From assembly GCA_964398055.1 (NCBI GenBank), contig CAYNLK010000065.1:1-32924 (forward strand): a stretch of 32,924 bases of DNA, written 5' to 3'. The notes below the pieces were generated by a model. The model made no database searches. It had not been told where the DNA came from and worked only from the letters and a program-made list of their open reading frames with translations. The stretch comes from CAYNLK01 sp964398055. Its GTDB lineage: Bacteria > Chloroflexota > Anaerolineae > 4572-78 > J111. The position numbers and the translations under genes were made by a program. This document shows, piece after piece, positions 16,260 through 23,977 of this stretch (its first letter is position 1; each line of letters begins with the position of its first letter).

Positions 16260-17357
16260 CTACTTGATCACCAGATTGTCGCGATGGATGGCCGTGGGGC
16301 CATAGTAAAAGCCCAAAATATCGCCAATTTGGTGGGATTGTTTGCCGCAGATGAGGCGGAGGTCCTCTGATTTGTAATTGGCAATGCCGCGGCCAATTTC
16401 GTGCCCATGGTAGTCCAAAATCTGAATGGTGGCCCCGCGCCGAAAGCTATCCAGCACTTCACGAACGCCAACTACAAGCAGACTCTTGCCGTTCTCCACC
16501 AGCGCCCGGGCCGCCCCTTCATCGATCCTGACTGCTCCCTGAGCCGGTTCAGCCAGAATCCAGCGTTTGCGGCTTTCAACCCGGCTGAATTGAGTGGGAA
16601 AACGGGTACCCACCGGCTCACCGGCCACCACCCGCAAAATCACATTGGTCTCACTTCCAGGGGCAATAACCACCTCGGTTCCGGAGCGAGTCGCCAGCTC
16701 GGCCGCCTCAATTTTTGTGACCATGCCGCCGGTGCCAATGTCGCCGCTGCTGCCGCTGGCCATAGCCTTGATGGCTTCGTCGATGATCGGCACCTCTTTG
16801 ATCAAGGTAGCTTCGGGATTGTAGCGGGGGTCGGCCGTATATAGGCCGGGCTGATCGGTCAGAATAATGAGCAGGTCGGCGTCGACCAGATTAGCGACCA
16901 TGCCGGAGAGGTTATCGTTATCCCCAAACTTGATCTCATCCACGGCCACCACGTCATTTTCGTTGATGATCGGAATGACCCGATGTTGCAACAGGCGCTG
17001 CAGGGTATTCCGGGCGTTCAGGTAACGGGTCCGGTTAGCCAAATCGGCCCGGGTTAGCAGCGCCTGGGCAACGATGAGGTCATACAATTCAAAGATCTGC
17101 TGGTACAGGGCCATCAAGCGGCCCTGGCCAACCGCGGCCAACATCTGCTTATAGGGAATATCTTTTTTCTGAGTTGCCGAACCGACTCCCAGCAACTCCC
17201 GCCCGGTAAAGATGGCCCCGGAGGAAACCAGAATCGGTTCATGCCTGTCCTGATGCAAGGCGGCCACCTGGCGGGCCAGGTCAATCAGCCGGGGACGGTT
17301 GATCCGTTCCGTACCGGCGCGCAGCACATTGGTCCCAACTTTAATGACTACTCTCAT
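16260..17357 (-). CDS. proB: Glutamate 5-kinase (ProB) with C-terminal PUA domain
   Basis: Phosphorylates glutamate to gamma-glutamyl phosphate, the first step of proline synthesis. The 365-residue enzyme has an amino-acid-kinase domain with VIKVGTNVL, LVSSGAIFTG, INENDVVAV and FGDNDNLSGMVANLVDAD. GTGGMVTKIEAA follows, and a PUA domain occupies about residues 275-360 (GAVRIDEGAARALVENGKSL). The length is typical of the PUA-bearing form. The start ATG 17357 is preceded by GAGAGAAG, and it lies 14 bases after the end of the glycosidase lipoprotein gene. The usual partner proA is not in the window. Feedback inhibition by proline is expected from the family. Confidence 0.96.
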   Translation of the reverse strand: MRVVIKVGTNVLRAGTERINRPRLIDLARQVAALHQDRHEPILVSSGAIFTGRELLGVGSATQKKDIPYKQMLAAVGQGRLMALYQQIFELYDLIVAQALLTRADLANRTRYLNARNTLQRLLQHRVIPIINENDVVAVDEIKFGDNDNLSGMVANLVDADLLIILTDQPGLYTADPRYNPEATLIKEVPIIDEAIKAMASGSSGDIGTGGMVTKIEAAELATRSGTEVVIAPGSETNVILRVVAGEPVGTRFPTQFSRVESRKRWILAEPAQGAVRIDEGAARALVENGKSLLVVGVREVLDSFRRGATIQILDYHGHEIGRGIANYKSEDLRLICGKQSHQIGDILGFYYGPTAIHRDNLVIK

Positions 17358-17371
17358 CTTCTCTCTGTCAA

Positions 17372-19315
17372 TTAACGCCTGGTTTGGCGAAGTGAGGTGT
17401 AAGCCGGCCGCGGCGTGCCGTCTGGATTGAGGATGGCATACCAGCGCATCGGTTCAGCGGCAGCATACCAGGGGACGGTACTGAAGTCAAGATTAAACAG
17501 AAACATCGCCTGCACAAAGGGCCAATCGGATTCAGCGATGGCATAGGCCAGGGTGAGGTATTGCGCCTGTTCAACCTCACTGACCCCAATTGTAGCATGT
17601 TCACCCAAATCCCAGTGGGTTCGCAACACCCAGCCGACTTCGGTGACCCAAATGGGGGTGTCGGCATCACCGTTGGCTGCCATCAACTCGTGCTGAGCGA
17701 CTACCCTATCCAGAGATAAGCCATCGGGGTGACTTTCGTTGGGCGGCAGGCCGTAGGCATAGGGATGGCTGCCCAGGGCGTCAAAATAACCTCCGGCGCC
17801 AGCATTGTACATGGCTTGCAGAAAGTCCAGGTCGCCATGGGCCGTTGGCGAACCGTGGCCGGTAGTGGCCAATCCACCGCTGATTACCAGGGCCTCAGGA
17901 TCAACGTTTTTGATGGCCCTGTAGGCCACTTTCAACATATCGGTGTAAGCCGCCGGATCAGGCTGAAGATTGCCCCATTCATAATTGAGGTTTGGTTCGT
18001 TCCAGATCTCGTAAGCAGCTACCCGGCCCTGGTAACGAGTCGCCAATTGGGTGATGAAGTTGGCAAAATCGGTCAGGTCGGTTGGCGGATGGCTGAGGGT
18101 ACTGCCGTCCGGGCGGGCCCAAACGGGAGTACCGTGCACCCGCAACAGAATATTCAATTGCTGGTCACTGAAGGCTGTCACCACATTATCGGGGTCGATC
18201 CAACGGAACTGGCCCGGCTCAGGCTCAACCGTGGCCCAGTTTACATACCCCTTGGCCCAATTAAAGCCCAAATCGTTGACCAGATAGGCTTTGCTGAGGT
18301 CGGCAATATTGACCCCGGCGGCAAGACCGGAGCCAGTCTGTATTTGGCTGGCCGTGGCCGCCTGAGCAATCCCGCCGGAATTGCTTGCCGTAAATCGTTG
18401 GGCCGGATTGATGACCAAAAAATCATCCCAGGCCGGGTTGATGGTTAGCCGGATGGGTGGTTCACCGGTCAATGGCAAGGCGTAAAGTTCGTGATTACCG
18501 GCTTCCCAGGAGGTGAAGGTCAACCAGCGACCATCGGCCGACCAGCTCAGTGAACCAAGCCAGCGACTACTTTGATAGAGCAGGTCTAAATCATCTACGT
18601 TTGGGCCAATGAGATAGATACCGGCCCGGTTGTTTTCACCCCAGCCAACAAAGGCAATCCGCTGACTATCGGGCGACCAGGCCGGGAAGGTGCCCTGAAT
18701 AGGATGCGCGGTAACCAGTTGCTCGTCGGTGCCATCGGGGCGAATGCGATAGATTTCTTCGGCGCCATCACGGACAGCGGCAAAAGCAATGTACTTGCCG
18801 TCGGGCGACCAGGTCGGACGGTGATCCAATCCTTCATTGAAGGTGAGCTGGATGGCCGTGTCGCCTTCGATATTTTGAATAAAAATCTCGGGATCACCGT
18901 CTCGTTCTGACACAAAGACGATGCTCTGGCCGCTGGGCGACCAACTGGGACTGTAATCCCAGGCAGGCTGGTTGGTCAGGTTGCGCGGTTGGGCAGGCTG
19001 AGCCGGCTCGGCCGAGGTAGTAATCGGCAGCAACCAGATATCACTGGCCCCGGAGCGATGGCTGGTAAAAGCCAACATCCGGCCATCCGGTGACCAGGCC
19101 GGTTGCCAATCAGCTTCCGGGTGATTGGTAAGATTTTTCAGTTGCCCGCTCTGGTCCAAAACAAAGATATCACCGCTGCCCGTCCGGTCGGAGGCAAAAG
19201 CGAAGATAGGCGGCGGCGTTTCTGGGGTGGCGTAGCAGGCCGACACCCCAAAGCCAAGCAAAACCAGAAGTATGGTTACAGCAGTTGCCAAAAAAATCAG
19301 ATGTTTGCGGGACAT
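17372..19315 (-). CDS. Lipoprotein with PD40/TolB-like beta-propeller and clan GH-A glycosidase-like domain
   Basis: A 647-residue predicted lipoprotein. MSRKHLIFLATAVTILLVLL then VSAC (Cys27) is a lipoprotein signal. About six PD40 repeats follow, each with a PAWSPDG-type core (PAWSPDGRMLAF, PSWSPSGQSIVF, PTWSPDGKYIAF, PAWSPDSQRIAF, LSWSADGRWLTF), forming a propeller over about residues 35-320. After a linker, a TIM-barrel domain shows YEIWNEPNLNYEWG (acid/base Glu) and WVTEVGW (nucleophile Glu), like GH39-type or other clan A enzymes. The start at ATG 19315 is chosen for the signal peptide. An upstream TTG at 19411 would precede it with implausible sequence. Likely role: surface sugar-polymer binding and hydrolysis, substrate unknown. 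Confidence 0.8.
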   Translation of the reverse strand: MSRKHLIFLATAVTILLVLLGFGVSACYATPETPPPIFAFASDRTGSGDIFVLDQSGQLKNLTNHPEADWQPAWSPDGRMLAFTSHRSGASDIWLLPITTSAEPAQPAQPRNLTNQPAWDYSPSWSPSGQSIVFVSERDGDPEIFIQNIEGDTAIQLTFNEGLDHRPTWSPDGKYIAFAAVRDGAEEIYRIRPDGTDEQLVTAHPIQGTFPAWSPDSQRIAFVGWGENNRAGIYLIGPNVDDLDLLYQSSRWLGSLSWSADGRWLTFTSWEAGNHELYALPLTGEPPIRLTINPAWDDFLVINPAQRFTASNSGGIAQAATASQIQTGSGLAAGVNIADLSKAYLVNDLGFNWAKGYVNWATVEPEPGQFRWIDPDNVVTAFSDQQLNILLRVHGTPVWARPDGSTLSHPPTDLTDFANFITQLATRYQGRVAAYEIWNEPNLNYEWGNLQPDPAAYTDMLKVAYRAIKNVDPEALVISGGLATTGHGSPTAHGDLDFLQAMYNAGAGGYFDALGSHPYAYGLPPNESHPDGLSLDRVVAQHELMAANGDADTPIWVTEVGWVLRTHWDLGEHATIGVSEVEQAQYLTLAYAIAESDWPFVQAMFLFNLDFSTVPWYAAAEPMRWYAILNPDGTPRPAYTSLRQTRR

Positions 19316-19325
19316 AGCGGGGTAG

Positions 19326-19354
19326 AGTATAGCACCAGAGGGACAGAGGAGCAA
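19326..19354 (-). promoter_or_regulatory. Candidate extended -10 promoter for the PD40-glycosidase lipoprotein gene
   Basis: On the minus strand TGCTATACT (TATACT at 19331-19326) is an extended -10. TTGCTC lies 17 bp upstream as a weak -35. Transcription would begin only a few bases before ATG 19315, so the message would be nearly leaderless. Confidence 0.4.
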
Positions 19355-19418
19355 TATGGCCGGGATGATCGATCCTGAAGACCGGTTACTTCCCGCCATC
19401 TGAACACCCAATTTTTGG

Positions 19419-19434
19419 GCAAACTATAGTTTGC
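19419..19434. promoter_or_regulatory. Perfect 16-bp palindrome, candidate operator
   Basis: GCAAACTATAGTTTGC is perfectly self-complementary. It lies in the divergent region between the PD40-glycosidase gene and the dehydrogenase gene, 37 bases before the latter's start, a usual place for a dimeric regulator site. No cognate regulator is adjacent. Confidence 0.5.
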
Positions 19435-19470
19435 GGTTAAGATATAGAGGGTACTATTTCAGGAGAAACT

Positions 19471-20556
19471 GTGGATAGACCAGTATCAAGCTATACGATT
19501 GCCGTGATCCCTGGCGACGGCATTGGACCGGAAATTATTGAGGCCGCCGGCATTATTTTGCAGCGACTGGCCGAACTGGACGGCTTTAACGTTGGGGTGG
19601 AATTTTACGAGGCCGGCGCCGCGGCCTATCAAAAATATGGCGACCCGCTGCCGCCGGAAACTTTGGCTCAATGTCGTCAGGCCGACGCCATTTTCAAAGG
19701 ACCAACCGGCCTGCCGCATGTGCGGCTACCGGACGGCACCGAGGCCGGCGTGCTGGGCGGTCGTTTACGGAACGGCCTGGATCTGTACGTCAATTTGCGG
19801 CCAATCAAGCTCTATCCCAATGCCCCAACCGCCCTGGCCCAGCGCCAGGCCGGCGACATTGACTGGGTGATGGTCCGCGAGAATACCGAGGGGTTGTACG
19901 CCAGCCGGGGCAACGGGGTGGTGGCCACCAGCGGCCAGGCCGCCACCGATACTTTGATGATTACCCGGCTCGGTTCGGAACGGATCATTCGCTACGCCTT
20001 TGAAACGGCCCGGCGGCGCAACGGCCACAAGCGGGTCACCTGTGTGGACAAGAGCAATGTCCTGCGCTCGTTTGCCTTCTTTCGAGCTATCTTCAGGGAG
20101 ATTGCCCAGGAGTATCCCGACATCGAGCCGGATTACCTGTATGTGGACGCCGCAGCCCAGGCCCTGGTGCTGGAGCCTCAACGGTTCGACGTGATTGTGA
20201 CCGAAAACCTGTTCGGCGACATTTTGAGCGATCTGGGGGGAGCCACGGTCGGCGGCATTGGCGTCTGCGCCGGGGCCAACCTGGGCGACCACCACGCCTA
20301 TTTTGAACCGATCCACGGCTCGGCGCCGGCGCTGGCAGGTCAGGGCCGGGCCAATCCGCTAGCGGCAATTTTGGCCGTCAAGTTGATGCTGGACTATTTG
20401 GGCCAGCCGGCTGCAGCGGCCCGGCTTGAACAGGCCGTGGAGCAAGCCTTTCGGGAAAAGGCAATTGTGCTCAAGCCAGATGGGTCAGCGGCAAGTGGGA
20501 CTGAGGCGGTGGCAAGAGCAATTTATGAGCGGTTGACTGTAGTCAGTGATCAGTAG
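19471..20556 (+). CDS. Isocitrate/isopropylmalate dehydrogenase family protein
   Basis: NAD(P)-dependent beta-decarboxylating dehydrogenase, 361 residues. Motifs are IPGDGIGPEI, FKGPTGLPHVR, LRNGLDLYVNLRPIKL, MVRENTEGLYAS, CVDKSNVLRSFAFFR, the metal-binding VIVTENLFGDILSDLGG and FEPIHGSAPALAG. RENTEGLY is closer to isocitrate, homoisocitrate or tartrate/malate enzymes than to LeuB, while LDLYVNLRP fits LeuB or tartrate dehydrogenase. Substrate is therefore open, and no leuC or leuD is nearby. The start is GTG 19471 with AGGAG at 19461-19465. The last residues (VVSDQ) and the stop codon are contributed by the first units of a heptamer repeat array, so the original C-terminus may have been replaced or extended. 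Confidence 0.88.
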   Translation: MDRPVSSYTIAVIPGDGIGPEIIEAAGIILQRLAELDGFNVGVEFYEAGAAAYQKYGDPLPPETLAQCRQADAIFKGPTGLPHVRLPDGTEAGVLGGRLRNGLDLYVNLRPIKLYPNAPTALAQRQAGDIDWVMVRENTEGLYASRGNGVVATSGQAATDTLMITRLGSERIIRYAFETARRRNGHKRVTCVDKSNVLRSFAFFRAIFREIAQEYPDIEPDYLYVDAAAQALVLEPQRFDVIVTENLFGDILSDLGGATVGGIGVCAGANLGDHHAYFEPIHGSAPALAGQGRANPLAAILAVKLMLDYLGQPAAAARLEQAVEQAFREKAIVLKPDGSAASGTEAVARAIYERLTVVSDQ

Positions 20557-20815
20557 GCAGTGGTCAGTAATCAGTAATCAGTAATCAGTAATCAGTGATC
20601 AGTGATCAGTGATCAGTGATCAGTGATCAGTGATCAGTGATCAGTGATCAGTNNNNNNNNNNNNNNNNNNNNNNNNNNNNNNNNNNNNNNNNNNNNNNNN
20701 NNNNNNNNNNNNNNNNNNNNNNNNNNNNNNNNNNNNNNNNNNNNNNNNNNNNATCAGTGATCAGTGATCAGTGATCAGTGATCAGTGATCAGTGATCAGT
20801 GATCAGTTGTCAGTG
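20541..20815. repeat. Heptamer tandem array (GATCAGT)n interrupted by an assembly gap
   Basis: From 20541 the sequence reads in perfect 7-base phase: AGTCAGT, GATCAGT, AGGCAGT, GGTCAGT, AATCAGT four times, then GATCAGT eight times to the gap at 20653. After the gap ATCAGT and seven more GATCAGT units run to 20807, followed by TGTCAGT. Each GATCAGT pair forms the palindrome TGATCA. The true copy number is unknown because the array breaks at the gap. The array holds the stop codon of the preceding gene. There are no spacers, so it is not CRISPR. Confidence 0.95.
20653..20752. other. Assembly gap of 100 N within the heptamer array
   Basis: Exactly 100 N, a conventional placeholder for unknown length. 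The perfect repeat flanks are 62 bases including a partial unit on the left and 55 on the right. A de Bruijn assembly with k of 55 would fail in this way. Confidence 0.9.
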
Positions 20816-20846
20816 ATCCAGTCACTCATCCAGAAAGTAGAAACAG

Positions 20847-21317
20847 ATGATAAACGTACTATTCGTTTGTATGGGCAACATTTGCCGCTCGCCAATGGCC
20901 GAGGCAATCTTCAGACACCTGGTTGAAGAGGCCGGACTCGGCCACCAGTTCCAGATCGACTCGGTCGGGACCACCAGCTATCATGTCGGTGAGCCAACCC
21001 ATCCCGGCACCCGGCGGGTGCTGGCGGCGCACGGCATCGGCAGCAACAGCATCTCTCGCCAGATTACCCCCATCGACCTGGCCGAGGCCGATTATGTCAT
21101 CGCCATGGACCACGATAATCTGCACGATCTCAAGTTGATGGCGCGGCGAAATCCCTTGAACGGCCGGGTGCACCTGCTGCTTGAATTTGCGGCTGACACC
21201 CCTACGCTTGACGTGCCCGATCCTTACTACACCAGTAACTTTGAAAAGGTCTACCGGCTGGTCGAGGCTGGCTGCCGGGGATTATTGGCGCACATTCGAG
21301 CGGAGCACAACCTCTAA
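20847..21317 (+). CDS. Low-molecular-weight protein-tyrosine-phosphatase family protein
   Basis: A 156-residue cytosolic phosphatase. The N-terminal P-loop CMGNICRS (Cys8 nucleophile, Arg14) is the C-x5-R-S signature, and DPYY (Asp125) is the general acid loop. Length is typical. The neighbour downstream is a fructosamine-kinase homologue. Some enzymes of this family act as ribulosamine/erythrulosamine 5-phosphatases (Fortpied and Van Schaftingen's work) and work with such kinases, so a sugar-amine phosphatase role in protein deglycation is at least as likely as tyrosine dephosphorylation. The ATG at 20847 follows only a weak AGAAAG. The heptamer array lies directly upstream, so its promoter is unclear. 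Confidence 0.92.
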   Translation: MINVLFVCMGNICRSPMAEAIFRHLVEEAGLGHQFQIDSVGTTSYHVGEPTHPGTRRVLAAHGIGSNSISRQITPIDLAEADYVIAMDHDNLHDLKLMARRNPLNGRVHLLLEFAADTPTLDVPDPYYTSNFEKVYRLVEAGCRGLLAHIRAEHNL

Positions 21318-21332
21318 CCGGTGGAGTTCGAG

Positions 21333-22211
21333 ATGAATTTGCCCGGCAATCTGGCCGCCGCCATCGCGGCTGAAATTGGGCTAGAACTGGTCGACTCGAC
21401 CCCTGTCGGTGGGGGAAGCATCAGTAACTCAGCCCGGGGCAGACTGGCCGACGGCCGGACGGTGTTGGTCAAGTGGAACAGTGGGGCGTTACCCGGTCTC
21501 TTCAGGACCGAGCGGCTTGGCCTGGAGTTGCTACGGGCAACCGAGACCTTGCGGGTACCGGCAGTGTTGGCTCAGGCTGAGGCCAGCCAAGACAATCCGG
21601 CCTTTATCGTGCTGGAGTGGCTTGGCCAGGGGGTGCCGACCAGCAACGCAGCCGCGGCATTGGGCCGGGGTCTGGCCGCGCTGCACCGGGTTACGGCCAA
21701 AAGCTATGGCCTGGATCACGATAACTACATCGGAGCCAACCCGCAGCCAAATCGCCAGAGTGGGAACTGGGTTACTTTTTTCCGGGAGCAGCGGCTCGGG
21801 TTCCAGATGGAACTGGCCCGCCGCAATGGATATCTGACCCCGGCGCGGGCCAAGTGGCTGGAAAAGCTGCTGGTCCGGCTGGCGGATTGGCTGCCCCAAC
21901 AACCGCCGGCGTCACTGCTGCATGGCGACCTATGGGGCGGCAACTGGTTGACCACCAGCTCAGGTGAGCCGGCGCTGATCGATCCGGCTGTTTACTACGG
22001 CCACCGTGAAGCCGAGCTGGCCTTCACCGAACTGTTCGGCGGCTTTCCGGCCGCTTTTTATCGAGCCTACCAGGGAGACTGGTCGCTCGAAGCCGGCTAT
22101 GATGAACGGAAAGAGATTTACAATCTCTACCACCTGCTCAACCATCTGAACCTGTTTGGCGAAGGCTATGGCGGCCGGGTTGATGCCATCTTGCGCCGGT
22201 TCGGCGGTTAG
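21333..22211 (+). CDS. Fructosamine kinase family protein (ketosamine/ribulosamine 3-kinase)
   Basis: Phosphorylates the sugar moiety of glycated proteins (fructosamine, ribulosamine or erythrulosamine 3-phosphates then decompose), so it repairs glycation. The 292-residue aminoglycoside-phosphotransferase fold has an N-lobe with VGGGSISNSARG and VLVKWN (ATP lysine). The catalytic loop is LLHGDLWGGNW, and the family-specific IDPAVYYGHREAELAFTELF supplies the metal-binding Asp. YHLLNHLNLFGEGY near the end is also typical. ATG 21333 has GGAG at 21323-21326. An in-frame GTG at 21321 overlaps that site and is less likely. It follows the phosphatase by 15 bases. Confidence 0.92.
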   Translation: MNLPGNLAAAIAAEIGLELVDSTPVGGGSISNSARGRLADGRTVLVKWNSGALPGLFRTERLGLELLRATETLRVPAVLAQAEASQDNPAFIVLEWLGQGVPTSNAAAALGRGLAALHRVTAKSYGLDHDNYIGANPQPNRQSGNWVTFFREQRLGFQMELARRNGYLTPARAKWLEKLLVRLADWLPQQPPASLLHGDLWGGNWLTTSSGEPALIDPAVYYGHREAELAFTELFGGFPAAFYRAYQGDWSLEAGYDERKEIYNLYHLLNHLNLFGEGYGGRVDAILRRFGG

Positions 22212-22254
22212 TAAGGATAAGTGACCGGCACTTTGGAAGCGCCGGTCACCTTAC
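22211..22254. terminator. GTGACCGGC-family hairpin after the fructosamine kinase gene
   Basis: GTGACCGGC (22221-22229) pairs with GCCGGTCAC (22241-22249). An outer GTAAG/CTTAC pair encloses it with a small bulge. It starts at the stop codon of the kinase gene. There is no T-tract, so Rho-independent termination is uncertain. Confidence 0.55.
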
Positions 22255-22293
22255 CTGCCTAAAACTTGGGATGTGCTATAACTGAACTTCTTC

Positions 22294-22323
22294 TTGACAC
22301 ATCCCTAACCTGCATGTTATACT
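22294..22323 (+). promoter_or_regulatory. Promoter of the sugar ABC-transporter operon
   Basis: Perfect -35 TTGACA (22294-22299), an 18-bp spacer and extended -10 TGTTATACT (TATACT at 22318-22323). Transcription should begin near 22330, within the operator that follows directly. The lacI promoter at 31223-31194 has the same -35, spacer length and -10. Confidence 0.8.
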
Positions 22324-22327
22324 GGCA

Positions 22328-22351
22328 GCAAACGGTTGCGCAACCGTTTGC
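22328..22351. promoter_or_regulatory. LacI-family operator O1 (perfect 24-bp palindrome)
   Basis: GCAAACGGTTGC (22328-22339) is followed directly by its exact reverse complement (22340-22351). The central CG-rich palindrome is typical of LacI/GalR sites. It covers the predicted transcription start of the transporter operon, so binding should repress. A copy with two differences lies in front of the lacI-type gene at 31164-31187. Confidence 0.85.
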
Positions 22352-22408
22352 GTAGGGGCGATAATCTTAATACTCCTCATTTAACCAACCAAAAAAGGAC
22401 AGCTCTCA

Positions 22409-23977
22409 ATGGCTGAGTCGACCGTTTTATTGCGGATGGAGAACGTCAGCAAATCTTTTCCTGGCGTTCAGGCGCTGGACAACGTCAGCCTAGAAGTCCG
22501 GGCCGGCGAAATTCTGGGCTTGATTGGCGAAAACGGTGCGGGTAAATCAACCCTGATGAAAATTCTATCTGGCGTTTATCAGATGGACCAGGGCGAAATC
22601 TACCTGCAAGGGCAACTCATCCATATCCACGATCCTCATCAGGCCCAGGAATTGGGCATCTCCATTATCTACCAGGAATTCAATCTGATGCCGAATCTGA
22701 CCGTGATGGAAAATATCTTTATCGGTCGGGAGCCAGGTCCTTTGGCCTTTGTCAGTTACCGCAAATTACAGCAGCAAACTCAGGAGCTTTTGAGTCGGTT
22801 AGGCGTGAGTCTGTCACCGACAGCGGTGGTGCGCGACCTGTCCGTGGCCGACCAGCAAATGGTTGAGATTGCCAAGGCGCTCTCGATGGAAGTGCGGGTT
22901 ATCATCATGGATGAGCCAACCTCGGCCCTGAGCGAAACCGAAGTGCAAATTCTGTTTGGCGTAGTGCGTGAGCTTAAGCGGAACGGCATCGGCGTAATCT
23001 TTATCTCTCACCGCCTGGAGGAGGTGCTGACTCTGTGCGACCGCATCACGGTGCTACGCGATGGCCGTAATGTGGGCGAGCTGGCGGCCGCGACTGCAAC
23101 CGAGGATCAAATCATCCGCCTGATGGTGGGCCGTCCACTCAACCAATTTTTCCACCTGGAGAGTCACAAAATTCAGGCCGACCGGGAGGCAGCCGAGGAT
23201 ATTGCCCTGGAAGTGCGGGGACTGACCCGCACCGGCAGTAAATTGGACCCCCACGCGACCGTGCTCAGCGATGTTAGCTTCCAACTCAAGCGTGGCGAAA
23301 TCTTAGGACTGGCCGGCCTGGTAGGGGCCGGGCGTACCGAGGTGGTGCGAACGATCTTTGGGGCCGATCCGCGGGATGCCGGGGAAATATACGTTAACGG
23401 CAAACTGGCCAACATCCGCTCACCACTCGACGCCATCCGGCACGGGATCGGTTTTGTGCCGGAGGACCGTAAAGAGCAGGGTTTAATTCTTAGCCTGGCC
23501 GTGCGCGAGAACGTGGCTCTGACCAAGCTGGATCAACTCAGCCAGTTCGGTTTTGTCAAGCTGGCCCAGGAACAGGAACAGGTGGAAAAGTATGTCAATC
23601 GACTCCAGATTCGCACCCCCTCGCTGGAGCAGCGGGTGGTCAATCTGAGCGGCGGCAACCAGCAAAAGGTGGTCATCTCCAAGTGGCTGATGCTGCAGCC
23701 CAAGATTCTGATTATGGACGAACCAACCCGCGGCATCGACGTGGGGGCCAAGGCCGAAATTTACGACTTGATGAATCAACTGGCCCAGAGCGGCGTCGGC
23801 CTGATTATGATCTCCTCAGAACTGCCCGAATTACTGGCGATGAGCGACCGGGTGGTCTGCCTGGCGGCGGGACGGGTGACAGGCATACTTTTGCGCAGCG
23901 AAGCCACCCCAGAGCGGGTGATGCGTTACTGTACCTTGAAACAAGACCAAACTATTGAGGAAGGAGCAAGAGTATGA
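22409..23977 (+). CDS. rbsA: Sugar ABC transporter ATP-binding protein (RbsA/MglA type)
   Basis: Energises uptake of a monosaccharide by the CUT2-type transporter. The 522-residue protein holds two ABC domains. The first has Walker A GENGAGKST (residues 40-48), a signature-like DLSVADQQ and Walker B VIIMDEPTSAL (Asp about 168). The second has the degenerate Walker A GLVGAGRTEV usual in this family, LSGGNQQKV (about 413) and ILIMDEPTRGIDVGAK. Length is typical. It is the first gene after the operator-controlled promoter, with a leader of about 80 bases. Its end overlaps the permease start by ATGA. The name follows the RbsA family. The actual sugar is not proven. Confidence 0.95.
   Translation: MAESTVLLRMENVSKSFPGVQALDNVSLEVRAGEILGLIGENGAGKSTLMKILSGVYQMDQGEIYLQGQLIHIHDPHQAQELGISIIYQEFNLMPNLTVMENIFIGREPGPLAFVSYRKLQQQTQELLSRLGVSLSPTAVVRDLSVADQQMVEIAKALSMEVRVIIMDEPTSALSETEVQILFGVVRELKRNGIGVIFISHRLEEVLTLCDRITVLRDGRNVGELAAATATEDQIIRLMVGRPLNQFFHLESHKIQADREAAEDIALEVRGLTRTGSKLDPHATVLSDVSFQLKRGEILGLAGLVGAGRTEVVRTIFGADPRDAGEIYVNGKLANIRSPLDAIRHGIGFVPEDRKEQGLILSLAVRENVALTKLDQLSQFGFVKLAQEQEQVEKYVNRLQIRTPSLEQRVVNLSGGNQQKVVISKWLMLQPKILIMDEPTRGIDVGAKAEIYDLMNQLAQSGVGLIMISSELPELLAMSDRVVCLAAGRVTGILLRSEATPERVMRYCTLKQDQTIEEGARV

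Noticed and set aside
19765..20316. Long antisense ORF opposite the dehydrogenase gene
   Set aside because: It is a shadow of a GC-rich coding region. The product has no recognisable motif, while the plus-strand frame is a clear enzyme.
20541..20815. CRISPR array
   Set aside because: The repeated unit is only 7 bases, directly adjacent without spacers, and no cas genes are present.
22274..22282. A second extended -10 (TGCTATAAC) before the transporter operon
   Set aside because: No -35 fits at 17-18 bases upstream, and a far better promoter follows at 22294.
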